Source: Paracoccaceae bacterium (GTDB lineage Bacteria; Pseudomonadota; Alphaproteobacteria; Rhodobacterales; Rhodobacteraceae). Taken from it: 58,668 bases of DNA. The DNA is taken from assembly GCA_947453525.1 (NCBI GenBank), contig CANGHD010000004.1, forward strand, positions 1-58,668, written 5' to 3'. Of this stretch, positions 33,001 to 33,496 are shown piece after piece. A program made the translations under genes and the position numbers. The notes beneath the pieces were generated by a model that was given only the letters and a program-made list of their open reading frames with translations, was not told the DNA's origin and made no database searches. How positions within the stretch are numbered: the stretch's first letter is position 1; each line of letters starts with the position of its first letter.

Positions 33001-33336
33001 AAGGGCCCCGCCACACATGGCAAGGAAACGGTCGGCTACATCGCCATCTCGGCGGGCGGATCGGTTCAATCGGGCCTTTCCTCGTTACTCAGTGTCTCCA
33101 GTTCCGCATCAACATGGACGCCGCCCGCAGGTATCGGACCCATGGTCGTCGTGGCCGACACCCAGACCCGCAACAAGGCGACGGCTGTCACAGTCAAACT
33201 CTCCTCGGTTGCGGCGAGCGGAGTTAAGCTCCTGCTTGAACAAGAGACTTCCGCAAGTACGGACGTTACCCATCCGACAGAGACGGTTGGCCTTATTGCT
33301 TTCCTTCAGGGGCTGATCTATGGCCGCAGGCTCTGA
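1..33336 (+). CDS. Giant RTX/beta-solenoid/lectin-repeat surface protein (5' partial)
   Basis: The frame is open from base 1. The first ATG is at 4, but no upstream stop or ribosome site is visible, so I treat the protein as continuing to the left; at least 11,110 residues are present. Seen in order: proline-rich linkers (to about residue 260); a long A/G/V/S-rich solenoid with recurring A-x-N-x-I and D-L-x-V turns (about 260-4800) broken by YxYxG/DY/W inserts; a less repetitive stretch; three Ig-like repeats (about 5990-6300); a second solenoid with G-x-D turns (about 7200-8800) that includes one lectin-like cassette; GGxGxD RTX repeats (about 8800-9750); and four tandem cassettes of about 285 residues (9989 to the end). 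RTX repeats bind calcium in known families, so an extracellular location is likely. I infer an adhesin or S-layer-like role. The protein ends in lectin-like repeats, not in an RTX block plus a typical type I signal. The N-terminal export signal must lie outside the window. Confidence 0.9.
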   Translation: MMAKINTQLGLLIVRATTVVEGNTITEDDQVAEIQKALDGILGAGNSKVAVYEEPVAAAATGSNPAPAPDPVPETTGPTTMHYRVTFAGDLKEKAVGDITTTVDEALTGLTVGSSVIQKGYDPKGPSFEVTVPPKETYTLTVVVNGTTYVAEGIAKAATAEDIAIALKTATVKPPEPAAETPAATGGDTPPPVDPAPAETVTATKVTAPVAKTLGETGLEITVTAGDKSGVFKIGFTGAIDTETVEKLDIEGTGGDAPDPEEPAQGGVAVGGLIVRNDVRSGGTARIDQAIVEAGSVTVTMDEAARIHALLDAVAEAKGDGRAQSTAVGGIIATNLILNDSSAKITASTVAASGDVRVSTDNRADILARNASSIRSDGTAVNATMAFNTIGYEATGIWNNIVDALVGTNLGTEHKALALAQIDGSDITAGGDLTVRAVSTASILSQVTNATASKLGDNAPTSASAVAAGFILASNMTSSAARAEITNSGSASQITTGGAVVVLAQDDGKILSNVNLSAKTGGDGEIALAIQALANFFRQTYTDYSGTQNITLGDRVQVGYNGLTVLDRPAMLASGDRVRLDWDICNGKAGVVYEYVGADPLEDPHLDQQDYSDTTVWKEVKGDPDKVYVALTAQQGLDLATEDFTNSSNWLEVDLDSIISKASIAANVIEGSSAKGTGFGGLVARNDLRTTVAATLTNALVDATGDLSVDALQTALIIANDESVVSADTTAVNVVIANNTIMGGNTALVADSDLTVGGDMAVRAATQSSIVATVTSQVQASTSVGIVLAFNTIGYQPTNLLYATVDALAGTNLAGSATVATLAQIRNSSLAVTGSLAVEANSAGGIVAVIESSALALKVKTSSSGEAGASAITVAPIIAMNKVATSTQALITGLPDTSKNTVGVDAAVTAVAETQILAQLSSSAISLAVDATGGDSKSIAIGAAFGRNEITSDVTAQLSGSATAAFQTQGDLAVLASDNAFIHAELVATAVAIAAGTANVKAVSLAANFAQNIIRSSVTATIVDLGTAEAGGDLTVRGLRTATIESVGRATAVSVALSLGSSSTPSVAGAGTIALNQITGSLIAEIRNLTRVHAGSDLTVEAINSAHISANILNIAASLSLSMGQSTAAAIGIAVAENIIGFTQTRPATTTYTSGANPMLLHTNDTVRILGDHALAGQVYKFVGKNRTDLSYLDVEDYSIADNWQRIDLNADPAPTTAQIVNVGTVSVADDIVVHAESAESIAVSAIVASLAVAASAKGGTSLAGAGSVARNRIRGGSKALIRGVNNLTGGDVSVLGEDSAEIKSVVIGAAVAAAIGGTQGATSIAVGLSISLNDVDTLATAKIETVTGAVGNVTVRGWVAPPGTINVSASGLTPAKLDAATQLAVTKDANGDVQIDPTAWTTSVATWTTLVAAMNAGLPSDGKIAAYNPIANLALFDAGQVPASNPAGTLTLIDPETGLYVRRDATWPEVLTLLSAGPESLLSTDPTTQNQNDAAVAVEAARDTLMSLFTAQGIAFDGGLSVAQLMDSSKNDPFSAWRITDETGHKWMVYEEPDGKFGVYNDGLRLSKAQSNDGWILVDDRGRSFSLKPDGARLVARQDTVVAIGVAAALSVSVSGGTSLAISGAGVGINNAVRGGTASGISGSDLTSSGNVVVDATGEAGINAVAVAVAAALGFGKTGVGVAIGASVALNSIGEVDNTFAVTADVSNSRIIATGGMQVSANNRTQTVATVVAGAAAVAGGQTGVAISGSGAVAINDIQVTTRAAITGDGDAAQRIEAQSLAVTAINDSRIYSFVGAASLAVAVGQQGIAVALGASVAQNVIGGDTLAQIDTLAGGLSLTGVAPTGTGLGMSVAGRSIEVSALDTAIINATSMAASLAAGFGQTGVAISGAGAFARNRINGAVAAEIIAADVNSAAGDLSVTAGSTSIVRSTVVAASAAVAAGQTAVGASIGMAIAENDIGFAQSSQQSINPTYVAGQNTPATVSNGQIIYIPTGAKAGEAYQYIGSEPIQAGDYAKFLSNQARNAAIETNDVVYDATSGALYTYLGDTALGTAAALDFMDADLWIKGSVLNVLDYSKLDMFKRVDLSRDGAAIRAQVLNSDISLTDGQALVVATNTSSIDAITIAGSVAIAGGQTGIGIAGSGVGVTNRTASDVAARVAGGSVTATRLTISARDDSTISAVAAAASIAAAFGQTGVAISIGVSIASNAVDNSVTAEASNLSLISLSDSATPLVIEAKTGAGMLSHNLNAGGNLSFDRLDAAAKQDDPASAEAAQDAATLRALKAALEGAGQVVDADTSSDAKLLASLRVSSVKDGESWSVVDASGRQWTLSKSGNQLVSKRSTTTAISAAASLAIAAGQIAVGVAGAGASAVNAVTSNTMAILSNTTIQSASAGTISVTASDISSIDATVLAAALAAAVGQVGMGVAVGAAVANNFIGFDLDGNAHSDRGAVRAEVTNLILTGKSGTGAGSALNISAQSDRRIDALVFAGAMGIAAGQVGIAAAGSGVGAVNRIGGSTVAGIFGTGTDIQSTQVTISAQNQSRIDAVAAAVSLSIAGGMVGVALSIAATDAVNEITSSVLATIARAPNVAGSGTVNAIGDISVTAEDASTIHALGAAAALAASIGVVGISVAGAGVGIRNTIGTSTIAEIVGATVTSGGDLLVQAHSIGAIEATVIAAALAAAGGAVGVAAAIGISIARNEIGYGGTATTPTYTTGSDTPTEILAGDVVDVTEGVRKGQLFQYVGPNTILAADFGKYTTTDTATRTIAKNDAVYDAASGAIYTYLGTSNLRTQPSALDFSDKTKWARGSVLAVMDYANSKLWREVGRQRQGAVIAARIVDSTINSGRNVTLNAASTQEIRAMVQAVTAAIAGGGVGVGVSGSGASATNRLATNVSALVLSSSVTATNEVTISATDDSQIDAVTGASALAASYAAVGVSVAVGVADATNVVENRVVAEARSSDLVANGTGGGDDQSISITAYTNATPTSYGLSTSLTSDDLTDLTGTETDSDSNPIQSDVTGDETLRDILYADMNTSGAGIDGPASALRVSEIVVGSRWAIVDSTSGRQWVLDKSSGSYTVQRVTINALSQAAGLAASGAGLANIALAGAGANAVNVINSDTIARLSGNKTSAGTRSTQGGIHVEAGAQSKIQATVLATSLSVAAGSGASVGVSIGAALSENYIGYSLSGATPATTAANIDSVPVAGRTWAVIEDATVVSKGGPSAVISTAGQMINALVIAGSGSVAVGAVGLAAAGAGVEARNWINANTAARLAGDLQVTIDSLTVRATNNADIDAVAGAIAFSVSGGLAGLSLSIAASQADNRILSSTTAEITGDDDGESSGDVDNSRVSASVGGVSVSAIDNAAIKALGASVALSIAVGAVGVSIAGAGVGVVNTISTRTVANIGEVSIYTASALSVTSDGNAQITSDVISAAVSLSGGALAVAASVGASVAQNLIGSFARPDGQRAGSFALISDGATITTAANAIRLDGGTVTVQNGTFALAPDGKLYQYMGDRPAELSLASLDFASATDWFQVGQAPSRGKAIVLPSPSDITALKAGTIVASTGKIYRYFKPAAASSIASDASNWAVVLTTSQVTAAKTGTVDAPTTLSKNDVYRVGSHYYFYVGTSCTVTGTAPDLSSPDWLPATVLDGNQAYSNISTSQYIRTGDYIQTDGAAYRYVGYASDGLNWIGGKTADTQLTQSGLDFSSGSQAMALTLTNSVATSSVKVKDSASYTDGGFDPGSSLVIAGTHAAGEKTGVELAFGVGASGEFLAQVHDLTFRLNGFDLAQGDQAEVAAYDANGNPLTITFTKVDTAHHTFSSAAGVYTLTAGAGTTGADADTAAREGSVLVMVSGVVAKLDIRYAGRSGSVEVSDLQYALDPVTNAAYFTGVIAAQASHLDVAKSVIVPDWTEEKGLLVLSPGTYIDATVPLSAAVQMAQGTVLAVSDSGQTYYYQQVATQPITVSNDYVTNKSYANSGAWADVTDQVVLYSSVKQASTDGVTVATGDLLGITYNGTERFFRLTSGSPISVTKDFARGIVEGKEVWSQVTDAATNTTWIGGSVVLDSQGRMRAYQQPATISVDVVNDPGWYEMTSAAPGGSFDASLNYLSAGRQLQDLVPGMLVAASNGNVYQYKTTAPALSSQDLFAIKYAYDSNWLSVTGGDAGGANIIVSATMHSNITAYVGSFAVALVAGLAGDSGAGSGANAYNDIEYDTVADVSDATLSAALGNVSITAEDTSSILATVQSAAIAGTIAGVGSAVSISVSLANALIGGNLRASMRDSTLSAGRSLDILATDDRSIDVVSTTSSVSASTGVGAALSGGGANATIVDTGLREALLTGDGSNPINLTGAARVLLTSESNLIAQITARTIAAGMVGIAVSGATASVSAGGVFQARAEGVDVTAASLSVSAERLMASSGVVKGFAAASSMGVGASTADITITSDVEAVVGGNGGTFALGQLNVGASLGAIDGGDLVAVEADASGGGILVGIQSTDARSTNRAVVTSSLSGGVFFVSGAVNLAANSSGRQKATSQGSAGGLVGVGASDATIDSVSDVSSYVDRDVILSYAGSMSIAASAMDENYLDIVAGAYGLVSGAAAQGTTNENSSVSAGFVDGTSSTNRAIATIGGNLAIAATYRAVPTGNMSTSAYGAVAGSGASITHNISGHTQGRIGNYADVQAGRINAIVGNALDGHTFVDAKTGGIASGASSNTDTVINFTAEMIIGHDASVETTDRTGNLKLKTENTLQQQDRVKLVTGGAIAGAGAYGSLTADNLVSKIVVSENAHIAAAGTLEFEATGIGNTDLQSYSETFGAATVAIGTARTIVTPLQQILLLNGSSTIAEGNMYLSAGSDKDLVLPSQDYSSRVDNFAGSAIPISDLKTVALYQADNIVHVYSGAHLESYANIDLNADGWGDVGVTGVAKATNWTSAVGDALGGGSVGSGNGARRAESFGSVINDGDVVTGQRRNRILVTRVNSSGETVVDDVTPTATGYHTTKDENGKTTISFTRTQTGLEAPQFIEIQQARANLEIYSASNNQTLKGFYTDQIARLEEELLALGLAERRGDAVVPLSPVVEVVTIAPVNAQAGRVRVLADYMQGSGTFNVPKSARIEILHNSPGQLVISGMSIPMFNGGIYFNGTDVTFNSADTAAVNAKIMASNAFDRDQNNQTYNGDDNLGRYAGSTPDANFSYIDGTLGTDNSWPEIIIKVGNIALYADPTTGAVPPAQSITIKGSIIAPTAKLTIINPSNGGSILITGEVQVKSMILQAKSSISISGVQQSHVGGDPLGSFASKYGVGTSAASVTSRDDYASPVDSSAPNIQADMVSIDAEYINLDGYIQAGKKTFDLELTADIANQIKAAQRGGTNYTTLETDSASDFTLIYDRQAAQLIVKPLRPGGGVVDLTGHITNTGYGRVAANAGYPEITINNDLDMGQFDTKWTLVVEDLDADRRGVGQIKIADKQKNLALLYTVNADGTVKQETERLSGGGYVLTTIAPLGAKSAISQIPDYTPQTGLRYGWAIGEASRTRETARWETSGWAGLINLGSNSIPVAPVSQTLSAALVPNSNYFFVSAGEQAYTYSRDDVVTEATDWNQTYYNVRSTWYGKKTYTYQYNRDVGHFITHTQTIRADYPIDIDFLYNSQGKIDIHAGQADLIVDGRLSNTLGEITLQSLGNITAKAATDPNSPTGSGQPKANIMARQISLTAGGTIGTGSVALPVTISTPSDPNSGTPADGAGGNYFRLNASAGGAINLRQYVGVLRLGAVNSTAQGTQVVLSGDDGIVRALGGSELITGGSITLNSAKGGIGRSAADADIRINTGVTSDDKLNVQANGDVYVREINDGNSSRTDDLRVNLIDAPGQIVSINVDNGSLIDGNGKQAVDTRAVSELMGTVWTDMQLTADTGANSKVEEAKTQLRASKTRDYAAYWNWRATQDGAYESYWSTRAVQEQADGLTSVLAGTTDIIFTAEREAELLSGYRAEVLKNLSPNWGLVKGNATAGTTVDVTWGATMHSVKVDASGHWTASFTKTEMAPVDASKSPTLGAGATLVSHLNGTTDAEVDRVAQALLAAYRSRATAEFRLLDGVFGLATYGAVAGTAAVGASVSVTWGTAVRSVTADVNGRWSAAFSQDEVGALDANLEPSVNSGTVKSATRGVFNGDFTSSLYLSSVMANDGTHKLLLEAADTVSLLQSYTESAVSSTDATATLVRAAPTALATAISTSNLSVSTLVNSRSQQFLALASQFADSTYATLAGTGTQNAAVTVVWNGVTKTTNVYADGTWSLAFTKNEIGNTATESSVTATSGLTSVTSRAIAAVNIGYVVPLTTVETATVESSIRVWTSDELVYGLGAGLLKPVTDTNTAIEDANVIAGAFYFHALGNVGVTAGQQLIDFNQALSGPDRLLLAAAERRDVNFLTTDRIAASVDFKVTGNKLVRRAGTTGTAFNTIFKAGDVLQIEGKTSNATEKQFFTVQSVSANEIAFTSNGRKVTSLDFNVSVYLSAIALNPMGNDASAMVTIDPSKLNRITFVGGAKFTDFAVGDSISLTNFSGTAVGITMDSKRPSSNVNTVVTPFHVTAIAADGTWVEFAETLHAETEIAINLRQIVQLSWIQIQLRDDFNVTVSDGVSGSAGGDVFVSSEGTIKLGAVTAGASARIKAGESLESLLSGTADNLVAQNSIVFEASQGDIGTGPARLWYDILSGTDDMTARANGDIWLGETHGDARISTIYSKTGDVDFKAIGTNASIIDSANTDYVKIEANDIRLWSTADIGSSDNPFEIEARGDGSTAGTGWVTLTAGNRLGDDIFVSEQNGDMVLRNVYAGGDVTLVADVSIRDGVDIVNPTDPTSADDTTTPSLPGTDITANSITLTALAGYIGQAGNDLDIDMSHGADGVLTTWSAINTYLIETHGDIRINTIGTTDPVKQVSAVTLSGTYAAGDRIVISLGADQAFYDVVAADILGGGGSAATLNAIVARLVAMINTTPAFIAQAVAAATDTTGVLNVTAKVGGVTLVVAATRNNATAGITETNVTDMGDGNTAFVTAVDGSIFNGAPVGTSNVTGGRAFLSASRDIGAIDNPIQTRIGTLQGESTEGDTYLVNYGNLVVQQFYGLGGDAGIAMKAGGQMHLTAMSPITIASDVIASGSILYTAADSSAQNRDNITVLSGVTVTSTAGAVILRAGDNLTIQSGATVEGQTGLMFYTDIGGDIDPAEGGNITIAGNLISGAGKVYMETGEQADTVLFDTTATYDFGNEPQAGVMNDFVLNTKGGDDTVIVKANLSADHIVISTGTGTDTLTTSGSLTAIGVYQGVGKDRLGGDVRIDMGNDGDAHDTINLNGAVTAARDVVITKLPSTEHSVLIGTAKDTDPLELSVGEAGQVNVTTLMANGDIRVKFTSQIGDPVVALTGTNANVPYTLRVVSYDPTGFTFRVEYWQGQVTHLNQPISVNWLAVTSGVHLLPGGRLIEAGRRQANQVTQTVNFNSGFTQVPVVLTSVMSSPTTGAETVDSDAFAITQDGMSVRLKEADAGNNSVATDTLGYIAISSGTDAATGSVLLFDGALTPAAKSFAFGQILGNAVVLADRQTLNETDAGRTVINGIGANSVSLTFAEDQPDGVHAGETVGILAVPKGTFPVSAISPDHTELVDVGDRVTVERDGSVEIYVYQGTSAASIDLAGTDYNDLGLWKAQTDAATHNGSLTLTTTSGGAIRSGRDVLVRTGGGADVLTISGTIDAARDALIQTDQGADQMTTTVQIKAGRDLAIEAGGGTDSLIFGAALTTMTGSLTVDLMMGDETGAAPTPNRQILTMTSGGMTAGTHLLLNASGSVGADITLTANASAGDDMTFRTDRGADVVKITGNLQADNVLLSLGANNDALAITGTVKSIGGTDSTTNSNATYGDITFDFGNDADTADSLTLVGSLTAKRDLRVFKLPQTTYTVDLATSQTQKVAKNETVTLHGTSGALIYRYIGFSAKSFDLSDTSIYNNTAFWQAADNFSQNTGDLTADLSGRGTVQAGRDMLVWTGGGADLWNTAGVTQVERNITFRMDRGLDRFVTTADVVTKAGAISFLMGDSPATDRGPFANKDAPPQEVVFEKKAVLTAATDLLVSSSAQGDFFVLATGAVSAGRDISIHSEDGRDVYTFDQTLTAGRNLLAQTGTETDRFKVGKGIEATRGWIEVDLDIGNERDLTLPQVLEVTDGPITTGTGLLITATGKSSVAITATGPVTTGTSATISTGTGDEDLSFTGDFLIGTDLKVYTSGGADSVLFDGNLTTGGLALFDLGTGRSSSRAGSATAQDIFHATGDLTVGTSISLLKTGVNAAAMTLDGKLVAGSYILASTGSGDDTLTFNDTVTAGTDLSVTTGGGVDRATFVKAVRSVDGNMLFDFGLVDADSAQLVLSDTVRSGGNLTITNIGNGGFTTSIAKAVTAYGNVTMDTGDGWDVIDCKAIVTAGGDLTVTMDGGGDAVRLAAGAGFVAKGDVSINMGDFDGIADEISLGGAVTAGGALHLSNKGAGATTLNATGANLSAGKGGIFIETGDAGDSVGLTNTTLASAGGITLDLGGGDDVFLIVNTTVTAVGDLTLRLGAGADKIGVQGGTLSAAHDIFNLGDGDDLLVLTDLAGLHGAASILGGRGSDTINVIRLPGQQSADSLTVDGGAGADSVIIQTFGSLAGAGINYDIAVRDSGTGTSAADTLDIRGTDDPDLFLVRDGAVALRHGTYAQLEGGNLPAGQERILYDSAQEGLWLRSFGGADVVALDDTSTATVVDTGTGNDYLRVGQIYAVKPAESLSQSGATLSGVATRSVSVGWLSEGVSHTTLVSAGDGDDRIEVNSNLGDIKIEGDGGNDSVTVRSFAASDGSGALTNGTLSLAGGVGSDTVTLRGTDGADTYLVEAALIRGAGRSIALSASTEIIRLDAGAGDDTVNVNATLVNTYTEILGGLGSDRMSVGAAVTGLRASAADSPAAVTVEVTDDAAWLAANRGPAAVTTLAVTALSVDGPRKLETIAGALRFDGAGQTADTFGRPLIMADETAARGVTVSVGDDSTAIDRLTLRSDAGNAQSGALNTVTLSGRTFQQITGLDQPDNGVTIQTASGPLTQAKGILATAMEVTEILLGAGKDSFALGNLAQTSDNATATELVVLQAGGGDDTITALSVLGQQALVLYGDGERGEASYAIKPIGADTFDLSKQTSGVILVDGGAGADSILGGAGTLVALGGEGADTLQGGTGTTMLVGDATLLLDRTTARVRIDAATSAGNDRVTGGAGTQILVGDNLVTDSFAVATLRPLSLASTGTGGADIISAVSAAAIILAGGGADTVTATGAQVILGDTGTVTLSAAGRVLRAVSDGAAGGAADSITLASAGGVVIGGDGADVISASGGINILLGDDGDVTFAATGADRVESLWSTRSGADTITGGAGRDVILGGGGSDVITTGEGDNIAFGDHGILSGLAAHIAAGLTLPKENGSLVILASATDDTMGGGDQMTGGGGRDLLIGGQGGDTILGGAGADDIIGGHFVDVARQDASTLALADGNNVIDAGAGDDVVLAAHGLVQISATGLDARLLNAGGSAAADPTGRLARRILSYADPQATAGRYGTTIVAGGAGNDMLFGGEGNDLLLGDQTLVFSPGGTLDARIGANPSVLTGSAAYDYLLATKSTAWTAVRSATTKGAQSLMQRSVEGGKEWLFASAAAADGGAGDLVIVRSGAGGLPATPGADYIEGGAGDDVLIGGAGASDLIGGSSRTFGAQIAASASAKAAARLAGSDMLLSGNADLKTAPVAGSALLSGNGDIWKIVNGNQFATVGTVTGVTQAIIKRAIEIAETEPDPLAISRLFSASKGDYVVATQVADRTYGDQSAGRSGVNGSGQSTIVTSRKVDLTQLVNVIDRSGPQISAAGFDAAAATVVSSAAKNASSNAAGPLYLYSAATGSFSSTTPSKRPVSSGASGVTEVATTSTSSTGYFYVDNTGATWFYGSVPVSGGGGSTGGGGTVDPNITGIGMSGKFTITPADVGKAVRVEFGATINNAVVALTGTQSNGDPYTLRIIDRDATGFSVILDEWEYQDNQRANTETINWMAVQAGVYQLADGRLLEAGTMVTDAKGADLAFTAKFASAPVLMTSVMSNYRKEAVNSRLTSVSATGANVLLETEKARAGQSGTELVGYIAIAPGAGVQRIAAAVDSTKRSFTIAGSFTNLVVLAEEQTSLETDPAIVKISGVSGSQVQLFLEEDQSVSLDTSHKKEDLGIIGLEAGAVSGVRKSDAAYVPKSVLDQLGAASATDAPVVGSAGVVTVAAASVGQAIRVDFGSRIDNAVVVLTGTASPTDDPYTLRILSRDATGFTFTVKEWEYQDGTRTAPVTVNWLAMSAGVYTMADGRVIEAGTMLADESAGAVRFATTFSDAPAVVTSVMSSIDPTAVDSSPISVTAAGFEARLQSEEARLAFDRSQELVGYIAFGSAKNVEFLKTASDFGTNVAFDTSLGAPVVVADTQTRRDPDPQSTMIWSVSTKAVNLFLSEETSLSPDRKRTPLDTIGFAAVSSGLMRGTRTGSAALVTADQMAAASKAGSALVAQQTAAIGASGKVTVTPAQVGVAVRVNYSLAIENAVVVLTGTTSSAADPYTLRVLSRDANGFTFMVEEWEYQDDKRVTPVTVNWVAVAAGVHRLADGRMVEAGTMLADQSSGDVVFSAGFTSGPAVLTSVMSSFDGTAVDSSPLGITATGFSARLQSEEARASVPRSKELVGYIAFGIGGTTVRTIESTGTAQPTSFGRTYRNAVVVADTQTQRDPDPQSVMLASQSNTAAAIFIAEESSLSADTTRSQSDTVAMVVFEAGSLRGQKLGSAALVTDAQLAAVKTTPAYQAIGQSGTIAVTATQAASPIRVTYRTPIENAVVMLTGSYQSGDPYTLRVITRDSTGFTFVIDEWAYQDKKRAKTETIQWVAIASGSYHLADGRTMEVGTVESDTTAKAVIFASGFTAPPVVVTTTMTRNDTRPVDSSPTAVTRNGFSVALQVEQKGPATHGKETVGYIAISAGGSVQSGLSSLLSVSSSASTWTPPAGIGPMVVVADTQTRNKATAVTVKLSSVAASGVKLLLEQETSASTDVTHPTETVGLIAFLQGLIYGRRL
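1690..1965 (+). repeat. YxYxG/DY/W insert module in the solenoid (first example)
   Basis: The translated insert reads G-D-x-V ... G-x-x-Y-x-Y-x-G ... D-Y-S-D-x-x-x-W-x-x-V. Related inserts occur near 3460-3640, 5920-6265, 8150-8490, 10490-11110, 11765-12490, 22920-23065 and 23830-23980. The Y/W spacing resembles small carbohydrate-binding modules of the CBM5/12 type, but that link is a guess from pattern. They break the solenoid at semi-regular intervals. Confidence 0.5.
4600..4815 (+). repeat. W-x-I-x-D-x-x-G-R-x-W module, copy 1
   Basis: The encoded segment has the form W-x-I/V-V-D-x-x-G-R-x-x-x-L-K-x-x-G-x-x-L-V-x-x-R, followed at once by a new run of solenoid repeats. Copies 2 and 3 lie at about 6946-7044 and 9166-9270. 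No named family was recognised. Confidence 0.5.
6946..7044 (+). repeat. W-x-I-V-D-x-x-G-R-Q-W module, copy 2
   Basis: This is the second copy of the short tryptophan/GRQW module: W-S-V-V-D-x-S-G-R-Q-W-T-L, then L-V-S-K-R. It is followed directly by solenoid repeats. It is more similar to copy 3 than to copy 1. Confidence 0.5.
9166..9270 (+). repeat. W-x-I-V-D-x-x-G-R-Q-W module, copy 3
   Basis: This is the third copy: W-A-I-V-D-S-T-S-G-R-Q-W-V-L-D-K. With copies 1 and 2 it recurs at a spacing of about 2.3 kb. This suggests that a solenoid block of about 750 residues, with its insert and this module, was duplicated as a unit. Confidence 0.5.
17980..18885 (+). repeat. Three Ig-like (Big-type) repeats in the giant protein
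   Basis: Three related segments lie at about 17980-18115, 18280-18415 and 18760-18885. Each encodes G-x-A/G-x-x-x-x-x-V-x-V-x-W ... D-x-x-G-x-W-x-x-x-F-x-K/Q-x-E. This matches the beta-sandwich pattern of bacterial Ig-like domains in adhesins. Family assignment is from pattern only. Confidence 0.55.
22120..22910 (+). repeat. Internal lectin-like cassette (fifth copy)
   Basis: This segment encodes the same three-part unit as the C-terminal tandem cassettes: a part with P-Y-T-L-R-V and V-N-W-L-A-V, a part with P-V-V-L-T-S-V-M-S and G-Y-I-A-I, and a part with V-V-L-A-D-R-Q-T. It is placed about 7.7 kb before the tandem block and inside the G-x-D solenoid. It is an isolated copy, which suggests cassette shuffling. 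Confidence 0.75.
26440..29205 (+). repeat. RTX-type GGxGxD calcium-binding repeats
   Basis: Glycine/aspartate nonapeptide repeats are visible, for example G-G-A-G-R-D-V-I-L-G-G-G-G-S-D (28222-28270), G-G-Q-G-G-D-T-I-L-G-G-A-G-A-D-D (about 28465-28515), G-G-A-G-N-D-M-L-F-G-G-E-G-N-D (28789-28835) and G-G-A-G-D-D-V-L-I-G-G (about 29145-29180). In known RTX proteins these fold on binding Ca2+ outside the cell. Here they are split into short clusters separated by non-RTX sequence. Confidence 0.85.
29968..33333 (+). repeat. Four tandem lectin-like cassettes at the C-terminus of the giant protein
   Basis: Cassettes run about 29968-30822, 30823-31692, 31693-32541 and 32542-33333. The conserved Y-T-L-R codons lie at 30097, 30952, 31822 and 32671, giving periods of 285, 290 and 283 residues. 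Each cassette splits into three subunits of about 90 residues that share the logic F-x-x-P-x-V-V ... G-F-x-V-x-L-x-E-E ... G-Y-I-A. The pattern resembles H-type-lectin-like beta-sandwiches, so sugar binding is plausible but inferred. The last subunit ends at the stop codon, with no separate sorting tail visible. Confidence 0.8.
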
Positions 33337-33496
33337 AGGGCTGCGCGTGACGGGGGGCAATCCACCGTCGAATGTCAGGCGCTGTGTGCAAGTAACATTG
33401 GCACTGCGGCTGATCTCCTTTCTCAAACGACGCATCGACCTGCGCACCTGGTTGCTTGCACTGAACAAGGAGCAGCGCGATGGATACTGCGTCTGA
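33320..33496 (+). CDS. Candidate 58-residue protein bridging the operon gap
   Basis: An ATG at 33320, with AGGGG 7 nt upstream (33308-33312), opens a 58-codon frame. It overlaps the end of the giant gene by 17 nt and the start of the next gene by 17 nt. The product is basic with a hydrophobic middle (L-A-L-R-L-I-S-F-L) and shows no known family. All other junctions in this operon are 1-3 nt gaps or overlaps, so a 143-nt gap filled this way is suggestive. It may be a leader used for translational coupling. Chance remains a real alternative in GC-rich DNA. Confidence 0.35.
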   Translation: MAAGSEGLRVTGGNPPSNVRRCVQVTLALRLISFLKRRIDLRTWLLALNKEQRDGYCV

